From positions 28,679,212 through 28,743,211 of the forward strand of contig OY282609.1 of NCBI GenBank assembly GCA_958298945.1: DNA of 64,000 bases. The letters run 5' to 3'. The notes under the pieces were generated by a model that saw only the letters and a list, made by a program, of their open reading frames with translations, did not search any database and had not been told where the DNA came from. This DNA comes from Atherix ibis. Lineage: Eukaryota > Arthropoda > Insecta > Diptera > Athericidae. Made by a program: the position numbers and the translations under genes. Positions 43,991 through 56,660 of the stretch are shown one piece after another (position 1 is the stretch's first letter; each line of letters opens with the position of its first letter).

Positions 43991-46900
43991 GCCTAGAAAG
44001 TATCTTTATTCTGTATCAGGTTAAGCGTGTTCTTAACATCAAATGTAACAATTTTTCGCTTAGTTATAATGCGATATATTACGATATAATATAATTCGGT
44101 AAAAAAAACGCGATAAAATATGATATGATAAAAAATCACTTGTAATGAATCTAAATAATCGTACATGCCTGAACGCACGCTCATATATTAACAAATATGC
44201 TTGATTGGCTTATCATCTAAAATTAGTAGCTATTTAGAGCGTGTAAATATGAGAGACTCTTGGTAAACTAAACTAAATAATAAATGAGTCACCATCACTG
44301 ATTTCCAGATTAATAATAAAATTAATAGTTACAAAATTTATAGGCTGCTGTGTGTGGATGAGCAGAGTTGAGCAGAATAGAGCTTATACTCATAAGTGCG
44401 ATATTGAGTAATTTTCTGATCTATTTATAATACCAGCAATTTTATGATAAGACACTTCATCCATATGAGCATGTACTAACAATACTGTTGCCCTCACTTT
44501 TGCTACTATTGACAACTGAAAGGCAACGAATCTTTAATAGAAAATAAATAACATCAACATAAGTAAAACGATATAATATTATCGTAGCCTAGAGCTTTTC
44601 CTTCTCTTCATATATAGTATAATCTTAAGTTTTGGTATAAACAATATGCTCGTCTATGAACAACAGTGTTTGTTCTTATTTGAAACGCATTTATTTCGAT
44701 TATTTTGATAGCAGATAATTTCTTTAATGCTCGTAAATCGTAAATTACTTATTGTTGTTTAGATTAGAATATTTTTTATTTTAGATTGTTTTCAGTCTAC
44801 ATTTTTTTTTGTACTTTATCGATTAAATTTCTTAGTATCGATTATTTTATATTTATCAATTATATATACATTAGGAGTTTGTACAAGTAAGTATAGAAAA
44901 AAAGTGGGTGAAATTTTCACGTAGACAAAAATTCCGATTGATTTTTAGAGCAGTTTATTTATTTGGGAAAATATGCACAAAAGTAATTCAAAGTAATCAA
45001 GTGTCCTGGCTCTTCAATTATTTTTTTTATAGATTAATAATTTTGCATAGAAAACATTTTTTATAACAGATAAAAAAAAACATTTCTAATTGTTACGTCT
45101 GTGAAATCAACTTTAAAGAAAATCGCATTTTACTCGATCGTGTTTGTCTTATTAAATTGCATCGAAATTAATTTTTCTCTACTGAAAAATGAAAAAATAA
45201 TATTTCCAAATAGAAGTGCAACTTAGCTATTTATTAAGATAAATAAGTTTATCTTAAGAAAAAATATTCTAAATTTGTAGTGTTAATATTTAAACTTGTG
45301 CTTTTTGTTGATTTGAGAGTAGTTCTTATTAATTCAATAATTTCTTATAAAAACTCAATATTTTGTGAAATTTTCAAAAATAATCTTTAAAAAATGTGCA
45401 GCATAATGGTGGACGTCTTTGAAAATTTTTTAAAAATATAATTGGGCAATACTCATCGAATCGTTTATAGGAAAATATTAAAAGTTTTAGTGACGTTTGT
45501 AAAAAAATGTTATTGTAGTGAGAGTTTTTGTAAAATTTCTAAATTCAAAGTACAATTATTTTTGGAGTTTCGATTAGTGTTGTAAAAATTTAAAATAAAG
45601 TTTTTATGTTTGAGAGATTATTTGTAAATATTTTGAAGAGTCACAAAAATTTCAGACGATAATGGAAAATTCACAATTTAATGTGAGAAATAAATTTCCA
45701 AAATATAAATTTGTAATAGTCGAAACTTACTATTGGACACCAGTAGTTCTAAAGGTATAAATTATGAAATTTAATTGAATTATAGATTTTCAGAAATGAA
45801 GATTTTATTTAAGGATATTTAAATTCGATAAAAACTTTAATGTTCACTTATGCAATTGTACTTTGTCTACTGATGTGAAGAAAATCTAGAGCGCGTTGTT
45901 GTGGAAAAAGGAAGAATTTCAATTGAAATGTAGAATTTTCTAATATTTTTTTTTGAATTTTAAATGAAATTTTAAAAATTGAACTAATTTTTGTAAAAAT
46001 TTTAAATTATAAAAAAAAATCTTATGAAAATTTTCAACAAAATAATATGTTTTGTGTGGGACCTTTACGTGCTCTAATGAACTTTAAGAAATTTTGCAGA
46101 TTATTTTCAAATTACTGAATGTAAAATTGATTTTTTTTTATTAATCCAAGAAAATATTCAAGATAATGTGAAATTTCCAAAAAGAATTTTTTTTTGTTGA
46201 CACTTTATTCTGGTCGCAGTCTTACGTGCCATAATGGATTTTCGTAGCTCAGATGATGGGCTTTTACGTGCTTTAATGAACTTTTCTATACTCGAACTGT
46301 CAACATGGCTTCTTGTTGATTATCACCAAATGACCCCCAGTTGCTATAGCAGTAAAGGCACACTATTATTCAATCTTGTATTACTAAAAATGAACGGAAA
46401 AGAAAACTTTTGAGAGAGAAAAACTTACGAAAAGTTCAAAGACATTCTAATATTTTTTTTAATCAAAGAATTTCAGCACTTTATTATACATTTACTTTTG
46501 ACAGTACTCGTAATAGTAACTACTAAACAAAACTATTATAAAATTCCTACGAAATTTGACGAAAAGATTTTAATTTACTTACCGCTACTCCAATTACGCG
46601 TACTAGTACCTAAATCACAGACCTTAAGTAGTTTGTAGAGTGCGTACCCTAATTTTTTTGTTGTTGAAAATTTTTTTCTATTTTGTTGACAATTACTATA
46701 AAAGGTAATATCAACGTTTTAAACATTCAAATTTTTACCTATGTAGGCAGATTTGTCAGCTAGTCTGGTGTACGACAAATGTCAGCTACAACAATTTATG
46801 TTAATGATCGGATTCGAAAGAAGAAAAAAAATTGTTTGGTCAACAAGCCGAGACGGTTGATGACTTTTCCTACCAAATTGGTGGACACTGTACTCTCGTC

Positions 46901-47094
46901 TGAATGTTGGTGTTGTTGATATTTCTAAATTTTTTATACAAGAAAGGAAGGTGAAGTTGATGAATAAAATTATATTTTATATACAAAAAGAAAAGAATAA
47001 TCAAATACTGCGAAAAGTAGAGAAAATACAAAGACTAAATAATTTTATACATTTCGGAAACCTGAATGATTATGGAAAGAGTGAGAGAGAGAGA
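43991..47094. other. AT-rich stretch without recognisable genes
   Basis: No coding or transposon signal. A short motif TTTACGTGCTYTAATGAACTT occurs twice (about 46061 and 46262). Confidence 0.5.
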
Positions 47095-47112
47095 GAGAGG
47101 GAAAGAGAGAAA
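47081..47112. repeat. (GA)n microsatellite
   Basis: A GA-rich simple repeat with a pure stretch of about 18 nt starting near 47082, followed by GGAAAGAGAGAAA. Confidence 0.9.
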
Positions 47113-47699
47113 TAAATAAAAAACAGTTTAAATTAAATTAACCTCGTCAAAATTTTATTACAAAAGAAAATTTAAATAAAATCGACCAAAATCACGTGTT
47201 ATGTCAACTTAAAATTTTTACAAAATTTAATCAATTCCCATTCATATGCGTTTTGATCACTAGTTTGGGTCAATGATCCCCATCGACTATGGAGTCAATT
47301 TAATTGTATTGTGGAACATCGAAATGAATGAAATTTGACTAGATAATTACTGGAAAAATGAATACATATTTTATAAAAATTTGGAAAAAAAATTTCCGTA
47401 GCCGATTGTGTATATTTTTAATTTTTTTCTACTCTTTTAGAGGTCTTCATATTTTTTGTGTGAGTAGGCTTTATGACGTTCTGATATTTTTGGATGAGTG
47501 AAATATGTCAAATTCGGATAGTTAATATAGACTTTGAAGTGTTATCTTATTCAAAAGCGGTCCCTTATATCTTTTCATATATTCCTAGAGGTACTAGCAG
47601 ACTGGCATCACTTAAACCTATCTTGCAGCACTGTGTACTTCATCTTCACATAGCTTGTGCGTTCATTCCTCCTAATACAAATACAAGTCCAGAAGGGGA
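47113..47699. other. Stretch without recognisable genes
   Basis: The 76-codon plus frame at 47494-47724 shows no motif and is judged spurious. Nothing else recognised. Confidence 0.45.
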
Positions 47700-48290
47700 T
47701 GACTTACAATTTCGGAGGACATGATGGTAACTATGCGATCCTGTAGTGCGTTAAAAAAGATTCAAAATCGATGTGTTATCAAAATTTATGTTCAGCTTGG
47801 TGATGCTACAAATTTTGACTCACAAAAATTACAATGAGCCTATTTGGACCGTTCCTCGTCAAAAAGGACAAGTTTAAACATTTTTGGAAGCTAGAGAAGC
47901 TGTAGTGAATGAACCTTACTCAGGGAAAGAAAACTAATGAAAATATGTCGAATAACATTGACTGTCGAATAAAATTGAAGCTAATGAGTACTTCTGGAAA
48001 AAGTGCTTCCAGGACTATGACATGACAATACCCTTGGCCATCTCCATCAACGAGTTTTTGTCTGAAAATGGGGTTTTCACGTTACTCCTAAGATTAAACA
48101 ACACTAGTATTCTCGATAGCATCCAAAGGAATCTAACCTAGGAGTTGAAGTCTTCTATCACTGCTACGAAGAGTGGAAAACAGCACCTTCGCCAATGTGT
48201 AGCTACCCAAGGAAACTATCATATTTTCAAAGGTCAAAAAAATTTAATAAAATTGTTGAAAGAAAAAATCAGTCACATTATTATTCTGTC
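47700..48290 (+). mobile_element. Mariner element E, internally deleted (irritans-like)
   Basis: Plus-strand relic of the same family as mariners B and D. The N-terminal region reads RSCSALKKIQNRCVIKIYVQ, LGD and KLQ-stop-AYLD, matching mariner B (CSALRKIKQR, YENLQRAYEN). The catalytic middle is lost. The C-terminal part has GHLHQRVFV, then NLGVEVFYHCYEEWKTA and QCVATQGNYHIFK, matching FQQCYEAWEN and AVQGNHFEVDN of mariner B. The 3' flank AATAAAATTGTTGAAAGAAA matches the other copies. Confidence 0.8.
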
Positions 48291-49735
48291 ACACTTTGCA
48301 TATATATGAAGAGTAATTTTCTTGAGAAGGTTAATATAAGAAAAATCCCCCAAAATATATTGTAGTATTTTGTAAAATGCAAATATTTTCTTTTAAAATT
48401 ATGAAGATTTTCTTAAAAAAATTGCTAGTATTTTTTTCGAAAGATCCAAATTATCTCTCACAAAGGAACATATCAGCACTTGTAGGCTTACTTAATATAC
48501 TTAATTTCTGGTTCTATGAAAGCTTAAAAAAAATTTTTTTTAATTAATAATCCAAAATTTTTATATAAAAATTGTGAATATTATTTCAGTTTATAAATTT
48601 TATTACTGTGTGGGTGGGAAAAGTAGTTTTTTTCTTATTTGCAACAGACAAAAACTACTTACATTGTTGTCTGGAGAAATATTTTACTAAAAAAATATAC
48701 TAATTAATAACACAATAAGACTAAGTTTAAAATAAAAAAATTATGGAAAAAAAATATAAATGATCAATAAAAGTAAATAAATAATTTATTGATATCTAGT
48801 TTTGAAGAAATATTACTCATTTGCTTGCTGCTTTCACTTTTCATGCAAACGTATACACTCACTGTTGTAGTAAAATGTGCATTACGAATCTGATCCTCTA
48901 GATGGTGTTTAATTTTCATCTAAATTCGTGACTTGATTCGCTTCACCGTAAAAAGATCAACGTCTTTCTTAACTTGTACTATAGAATACAGACCTGCATA
49001 CTTGTACGGTTATTCATTGCAATATATACTCTCCAAACGAAATCTAAAAATTGAAAATTGTTAAATCCAGACAGAAAGCCAACCTTCTATTGAAACTGAA
49101 CATTCGATTCTACTACCGCATCGAATTGTGATTGTGGCATTTTCGTTGTAAGTAATTTTCGATCATTTCGTATTCCTCTTGTTAGTATAGAAAAAATAGA
49201 AGACGGCACTAACAACCTACAGATTTTTCCCAAACCCGGATTTCTGCTCAACAACATTACCAAAACCTGGGGATTGAACTAGTATATCTTCACTTTCCTT
49301 ATCTGAGCTTTTATTTATTAGATATTCTCCTATACACAATGGTTGGATATATTTTGTCAACAACGATTGGGAATAAATGACAATCTTCTTCGAGTGCATA
49401 CTTTTTGTTTGTTCCTGTTGCGTTTTATTCATATTATTGTACTAGTAAGTAGGAATCTATTATTATTATTACTGTTCTTTGGTTAAAGTTTGAATTTCAG
49501 TTATTTTCCAAATTGAAGATTTTTTTCCGTAGTACATAAATATGATATACAAAAAAATAGAAAATAAATATGAAATTTCAGAGAGAGAGATAGCGAAAAT
49601 GAGAAAAGGAGATTGGAAAATAGGTAGAAAAATAATAAGAAAATATCGTCCAATAATTATACTAAATTGGAAGAGACAAAAAATCTGAACATATGTAAGG
49701 AGTAGACGATTGTCAGAATTTGGCAAAATTAAAGG
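48291..49735. other. AT-rich stretch without recognisable genes
   Basis: A minus frame of 71 codons at 49217-49432 (MNKTQQEQTKSMHSKK...) has a fairly mixed composition but no recognised family. Nothing else was seen. Confidence 0.45.
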
Positions 49736-49740
49736 CATCA

Positions 49741-50787
49741 TCTGACAATGAGCATTGCCAGACACACCACCATTTGACAAATGGATCACACGCTTGCCAG
49801 ATTTCATCAAATTTATTTGTTCATAAATGATCTACTCAGTGTGCAACGAAATCGGTACATATTATTTCTGTAATTTTTGTAAAATAATGTCCAGAAATAG
49901 AAGAAAAAAATATTTGATAAAAACGAGGTGAAATTGACGAAACGGACTAAAATTCAGTGTCAAAAAATTATTGTTAAATTATATGTAATAAATTTCACCA
50001 TCTGACAATGTGCAAATGCTTACAAATTTTCTGAAACTTGTCTCAAAGTGTGATCACACACAGACAATACCTTCAAATTGTCTGGCAACGTTTACAGATA
50101 AAAATTGCCACATTTATATGACAAATTTTACTTTAAAAAAGCTGCAAAACGACATCAGAATCGTACCTTAAATTAAGGTTCTTTATCCAAAAGACACCAT
50201 TTAAATTTGTATTCAATATCAATTCAGCTGACAATGAGCATTGCCAGACACACCATTTGATAACTGGATCACACGGTTGCCAGATTTCATCAAATTTATT
50301 TTTTATAAATGATCTACTCAGTGTGCAACGAAATCGATACATATTGTTTCTGCTTGACATTTCATTGCTTTGTTAAGTGTAGTAAAAATAGTGAACATTT
50401 TTGTGAAATAATGTCCAAAAATAAAAGGAACATTTTTTTATAAAAACGAGGAGAAATTAACGAAACGGAAAAAAATTCAGTGTCCAAAAATTATTATCAG
50501 ATTATAAATTTGTCGCTGGCAAATGTTATAAATTTCACCATCTGACAATGTGTAAATGCATGGAAATTTTATGAAGCTTGTCTCAAAGTGTGATCACACA
50601 CAGACAATACCTTCAAATTGTCTGACAACGTTTACAGATAAAAATTGCGAATGTTACACTATTGCCACATTTTTGTGTCAAATTTTTCGTTAAAAAAGCT
50701 GTAAAATTTATACGTTATCAGAATCGTACCTTAAATTAGGCTCATTTACCCAAAAGACAAAATTTAAATTTGTATTCAATATCAATG
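49741..50787. repeat. Tandem duplication, two units of about 0.49 and 0.56 kb
   Basis: Unit 1 (49741-50228) and unit 2 (50229-50787) both start CTGACAATGAGCATTGCCAG and end TTGTATTCAATATCAAT. They share long near-identical blocks such as GATCTACTCAGTGTGCAACG, AAAGTGTGATCACACACAGA and CAATACCTTCAAATTGTCTG. Unit 2 has two extra segments (about 45 nt near 50355 and 30 nt near 50505). Inside each unit CAGACAAT-type motifs appear in both orientations. There is no coding potential; the overlapping 75- and 113-codon minus frames are shadows. It could be a satellite seed or a non-autonomous DNA element duplicated in tandem. Confidence 0.85.
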
Positions 50788-53700
50788 TATTTGTGATGAA
50801 GACTTATTGAAAAAATTCTTTCATAGAAAAGTCGCCTAAAAAGTAGAGTATTAAACTAAAAAACGGGAATTAAAGTTACAAAAAAAAAATTAAAAAAAAA
50901 AAAAATGTTTACTCTCTTTACAATAAAAACAAGAGTATGTATGGACTCGGGCTGTGGTGTTTTTTTACATATACCAATAGAAGGAAAGTTTTTATATTTT
51001 TTTGATGATTTTATAAAAAAAAGCTTTGAAAATTGTTTTTTCGACTGTGTCGCTATTTTTACTTTTAATTCAATGCATTTAATTTCAATTGGAATTTGTA
51101 TTCATAATTTTTTTTTGTTGCTATTTGGAAAAAATAACATGGAATATAGAGGAACTAATTCAAATGAAAATTGAACACTAACAAAAAAAAGCGCTATTTA
51201 ATAAAAGTTTGTAAATACATTTTTTTCGCGTTTGAAATATTCCAGTTACTCTCATTATAATAGCACCGATCGTTTGTAAATTGATCATTTTAACAAAGTT
51301 TTATTTATTGTCGTACTCTCTGAAATACACACTTGTATGTGGATCGCCTCTTCCATTTGGTTTTTTTTTACTTCCTCATCAATGAAAGTTAATTTTTTTT
51401 TGTTACTGCATCACTACTGATTTGGGGAGTTTTTTTACCTTCAAAATGTCTTCCTCTTTCTATCTTGCTCTAATTTATTGGTTTTTAAGCTTTTTCAAAT
51501 AAAAATCAAAATAAAAATATAAATTCGGAATAAAAACAATTTTTTTTCTTAATGTGGAATTATTTTTGTTAGCTAACAAGTTTTTTTTTCTTTCTTACCA
51601 AAATGAAAATTTTTTAGGTCTCTCTCCTTCCTTCTCTATCTCTTTTTCAGCGATATTTGTCCATTTTATTAGGATTTTCATATTATTATTATTATTATTT
51701 TTTAATGTATTTTTTTCTTCTGCTGATCAATTGATGAATTTGACCAGGGGTTTGATGAGTTCATTGATTTTTCGACAATTTTGCATTCCATTCCATTAAA
51801 AATATACTTTATAATATGTCCTAATATAATATATTTTATTTCAAAATTTTTGTTGTTACCATTTCTATACAAGAATTAAGTAAAATGTTTTTTTTTGTTT
51901 GTTCTCTATCAATTCATGATACTTTAAGGTACGACCTTAATGGCTGAGTTACAATAAAAATTAGAAACGGAAATTTATGGTAAAGTGAACTTTACCAAAT
52001 TCAAGGTTTAGCTTCTAATGGAAAAACACTACAATATTATTAATTTTATAATTAACATAAGAATAAATATTATTTTTAGATATTATTATTTATTATATCG
52101 TATTTGTAAGTTTTGTTATTAGAATAATTTTTTTTAACAATAGCAATTATTCCAACTAAAAAAAAAATATAAAAATATTTTATCTTTTGAAAATTACAAT
52201 TGAATAAACATGAAATATTTTATAAAAACATCAGAGATATTGGCATCAGAAATATTTTTTGCTAATATGTATTATGTTTTGCAGGGATTCGTCTTAAAAA
52301 AATATGGTAAAAATATGAACCATGTTATAAAATTTCAAACTAGAATCATTTTTCTTTGAAGAAGAAGAATTTTTGTTGTATTTTGCCAAAGGATAATTAT
52401 GAGGATTTCTGAATGGAAAGAAATATTTTTGAATCTATAATCAGAATACTTATTGGATGAGTGGTCTTTAAGACAAAATCCCTAATCATAAATAAATAAT
52501 AATGCCAAAGTTCAAATATAAGAGATTTTTAATGATAAACCAATTTGGACTTACAATAAGTATTTTTTTTTATTTTTGCAATTAAAAAGAAAATTTAAAT
52601 CTTGAATATTCTTGCGTTAGATTTGTTGATTTTTTCTGTTTTTTCCTTTTTTTTTTTTTTTGTATAATAATAAATAATAACTAATCATAAGAAGATGCCG
52701 ATAAATCCAATTGCGAACATGTACAATTATGTGCACACATTGTGCCGATACAAGGTAAAAACATGATTCTTGTTGTAAATTATTTTCCATAAATTTCATT
52801 GCCATTTTATATTGATTTTCAAAAGAAAAACAACAGAATTGTGCAACCACCCAACCATGAGGATATCATCGGTGAGTTTAAAAAAAAAATAAGAAAAAAT
52901 TAGAAAAAAAACCAATATTGTTTTAAAGATGAAAAAAAATCCTTGAATTATTCCATTCAATATTTCTTACTGCCAATAGTTTGTGCTAATCTCTCCACTT
53001 CAAGTACAATAATTGTGATAGTGCCTGATAATTACTTTAGATATTCTCTCGATTTGTACTCATGAATCTACTCATTTAGCTACTTAAATCTGAAAGATTA
53101 ATCAGTTAAGTTTGGGAAAATGACTAAATCGCGTCGATTCAACCAGAGAACGTGAGATATTTGCTAGCGTGTTCGTGTTCATTTTATACGAAAAAACATT
53201 GAATGGAAAACAAATTTTCCACGGTTTTTTTTCCGTCATTTTTCCCATTTTGATTGTGTTATTTTTTTTTTGTGCTGGTTGTTTTTCACAATTTTTGCAT
53301 TTTGATAAATGTTTTAATAGAAAATCATTACTGCCAAAAATGGCTCTCAGTTGCTACTTCTATTTACATCTTAAAGCCGAATTTCATTAGGGGGAAAACA
53401 TCTTACATTCGAGTAGTAGCCCTTGAGGAACATTTCAAAAAATAGAAAATGATTGATTCAATTCGAATAATTTTCTGTTCGTTTTGATGGCCACATTTCC
53501 ATTATATCTTTTTAAAGCACACACACACATATACATTTCTATTTTGCAAAAAGGAAAACTGAAGAAAATCTCATCATATTTTTTCCATCCAATTAAATTA
53601 AGCTTTCAACTGAGAAACGAATTCTATTTTGTTCTTATTTTTTTTTCATTTTCACATATTGAAAAATTGATTCCGATTCTCTTATAATAGTCAAAGAAAT

Positions 53701-54731
53701 TCCACCAATCCGAAATAAATTTTCATACAAAATGAATAAGTAAATACGAAAGACTACCCCATCAAATTGAAGAAAAGGACCTTGTAATGATTTTTCTTCT
53801 TATTTTTTTTTTTTGCTTGTCACAGTTAATCTTCTATAATATGAGTGGGTGTTATACAAGGACTATCATTAATCGAACGCTTTTCCTAATAAATATTGAC
53901 AGTTCGGAAAGAAAAAATAATAAGATTTTTATTGAATCTGAGACTTTAGGTAGCTAAGAACTTTTAGTAAAGATGGAAAATTCGTCAGTTTTGATAAATA
54001 ACATTGGTTAGAGTGTGTTGTGGGAGTAATAATAAGAGAAAATCTGATTGAAATTACAACTATGAGTATCTGATATCAATTGAAGATTATTGGAAAATTT
54101 CCTAAAATACATACTCTCTCTATGATGAAGATTTTAAGGCATACACATAAGATTTCTATCATAATTTTCATTTTATTTTTAAAGATTTTCAAGGTTTGTT
54201 TGTTGATCTTTTCTATTGAGTGATTATTTGGTAGTATTTACATTTAAAGAAATAAATTATTGTATGGTTGGTTTTTTTAAAATTTAAAATAATATTCTTT
54301 AAATAAATCAATCAGAATATTATTGCGCAATTGCTGTAATTTTTCCTCTCAAATACTATGATTTTATTCAATGTTGTTTTTATTTTTTTTGTAATACTAT
54401 TATTGATTTGAAATTGTAAATTGATTTTCGAATTCGATTTAACCAAAGCGATTATATTGTTGACATTGATTGGATAATTAATTTAAGAGAAAAAAAATAC
54501 ATTACACGATATTAAATTTAAAATGAAAAGGAAATCATTAAGATTTTAATATTTTGTTTAAAGATAATTGAAGATTTTCCATGAAGATTTTCATTTTTTT
54601 TTCTTCATTCATTTCCATCAGTCATTTTTCATCAAATATTAATTTTCGCATACATTATTAAAAATTTACTTATTTTCATTTTATTATCATCAAACTTTAA
54701 ATTAATAACTTGATTTTTTGTTTGTTTGTTG
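50788..54731. other. AT-rich stretch without recognisable genes
   Basis: About 4 kb of A/T-rich DNA with a (TTA)n tract near 51681-51699. All ORFs here are Phe/Leu/Ile/Lys-rich by composition. No transposon, RNA or exon recognised. Confidence 0.5.
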
Positions 54732-55100
54732 TAAAGTCTCTGAGGCAAGAGCCGGGGACTATTCTGTTGCGCCACCATTATGAGTTCATTTGGTTACTTC
54801 ACGTTACGTGTTGGTTAGCACTGTCAGCTTACCTGAAGAAACTTTTCGATAGAGTCACTTTAGAAGCGGTTAAATTTTATGAAGCTTGTTTGATTGTTGT
54901 AGAAAGTTTGGCAAAGGAGTTATTGAATCGATGGAAGGAGTCCAATTTTAAAAAAATGTGGGGTCAAGTGATATTCACTTAAAATATTGGGAATGTGAGT
55001 TGAACGCCACAGGAATGGAATACAGGACGTAGTTGGTTATTGTAGATAAGTACGATATGGCCAATCTGAATTCTGGAGAGTGTCTTTTTTCAGAATTGCG
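54732..55100 (+). repeat. Unnamed dispersed repeat, copy 2
   Basis: Shares ordered blocks with 27358-27665: CTCTGAGGCAAGA, CTATTCTGTTGCGCCA, GGGAATGTGAGTT, GAACGCCACAGGA, CAATCTGAATTCTG and CAGAATTGCGGAAT. This copy has an open frame (54710-54982) containing FDRVTLEAVKFYEACLIVVE and SLAKELLNRWKESN. It is not conserved in the other copy and is not recognised. It directly precedes the Jockey relic but shows no Jockey protein. Confidence 0.6.
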
Positions 55101-56210
55101 GAATACCTAGCTACAAACAGGAACTTAACCAACAACAACGTGAACTAAAAATGGAAATTAGAAAGCACTATAATGAACGGCATGAAATTTACACAAGATC
55201 GATTAGTGACAATATTTCTTTATGGGAAGCCACTAGACGAATACTCTCGTACAAAAGAACATCAGATCCACTGAAACAAAATTACGGTAACTGGGTAAAA
55301 ACAGACAAAGAAAAAGCTAAAGTATTTGCTAATCCTGGACTCCTCTGGAAACTCAGAAGCTTTCTTTCTTATAATAAATTCATATCTCTCCCAACGACAT
55401 TTACAAGTTGCAATTAACTCAAAATCCTTGGAAATATATCCTTATCTAGCCGGAGTCCCACAAGGCAGTATCCTTGGTCCCATCTTATATAATATTTATA
55501 CTCATAACATCGCAGCTGATGGTAATACTATCATTGCTACTTATGCAGACCATACAAATTCTGACATAGCTTCCAACAATTTACAATTCCATATACACAA
55601 CCTTTAATCCTGGTTTAAGAGATGGAGAGTGAAGGTAAATGAATAGAAGAGTAGGCTCACATTACTTTCACACTTTGTCAAGAAAAACCTATTCCTTTAT
55701 ATCTTAATAGCAACATGATTCCAAAATATGATAAAGTACGTTATTTGGGACTTTACCTAGATAAGAGATTAACATGAAACCCACATACTAGACTAAAAAA
55801 ACTTGAAGCCTCTAGATGTTACTTACAACTTCTTAGACTACTGGACAAACGCTCAAAAATAACAATCAAAATTAAACTTTTGGGGTTCAACGAAACGTTC
55901 CAATTCTTATAACGTCCAGGCCTTACAATCCAAGATTCTCCATAAAATTGTTGATGCCCCCTTTTATGTTCGTAACAACGTAATACATTGTGATTTAAAT
56001 GTTTCCTTTGTTCAGGACCTGTGCGTTTCCCGCTATCAAAAATTTTACTCTTGTTTATCCTATCATCATTCTCTCCCACTTGTGAGAGAATTGTCCTCTA
56101 CTTCCCTCCCCAGAAATACTCATCGGAGACTTAAGAGACAATGGTATAGAGATTTTCTAGAGAAATCTAACTTCGATTAGTTGAAGAAATGCCCAATGGT
56201 GTTTACTCCC
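55101..56210 (+). mobile_element. Jockey-type LINE ORF2 relic
   Basis: Plus-strand relic of a Jockey-clade non-LTR retrotransposon. It opens in the region before the RT (SLWEATRRILSYKR, WVKTDKEKAKVFAN) and jumps by deletion near 55333 to KLRSFLSYNKFISL. It then reads AGVPQGSILGPILYNIYTHN and IATYADHTNSD, where the catalytic YADD reads YADH. Next come SWFKRWRVKVNE, VRYLGLYLDKRLT, LDKRSKITIKIKLL and the C-terminal LVRELSSTSLPRNTHRRL. The Asp-to-His change plus several frameshifts make it dead. It is the longest Jockey relic in the window and shares its C-terminus with the copy at 36.1 kb. A 3' UTR probably extends to about 56280. Confidence 0.88.
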
Positions 56211-56354
56211 ATTTCATGATGCACAAGATTGTAAATTAAAATGTTGAGTAAGTCTGCCTGTTACAATACAATTGTAGTCGCATACTATAAAAAAAGGACG
56301 TTTGTTTGTCGCATGGCTAATGATATTAGGTGCTATTTGGTCACTAGATACGGT

Positions 56355-56660
56355 AAGCTTGGAATTTTAGTGCGAAAATGATGATGGAGAGCCTCGTTCA
56401 CCAGCCTGACCTGGAACACAGCACAATTCAATGTTTCTATTGTTTAATAAATTGCACCGAATCTATTTGATTGCTGGATGATTTCATGATCCACGAATGC
56501 CCTCCAAGGCTGCAAGACTGTCGGTAAAAATTATTTTTTGGAATTTTAGTGCGAAAATGATGATGGAGAGCCTCGTTCACTAGCATGACCTGGAACACAG
56601 CACAATTCAATGTTTCTATTGCTTAATAAATTGCGATGTTTGGGGAGATGGAATTACCCA
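56355..56660 (-). mobile_element. LINE RNase H domain relic with internal duplication
   Basis: The minus strand reads SDSLAALEGIRGS (56525-56487) and then NRNIELCCVPGQAGERGS. These correspond to the second and fourth motifs of a retroelement RNase H domain (family form: SDS.AAL.AL and L.WVPGH.G..GNE). Such a domain trails the RT in I- and R1-like LINEs. A block of about 97 bp covering the second part is duplicated: 56357-56453 and 56537-56633, period about 180 bp. No RT sequence lies beside it. Inactive. Confidence 0.65.
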
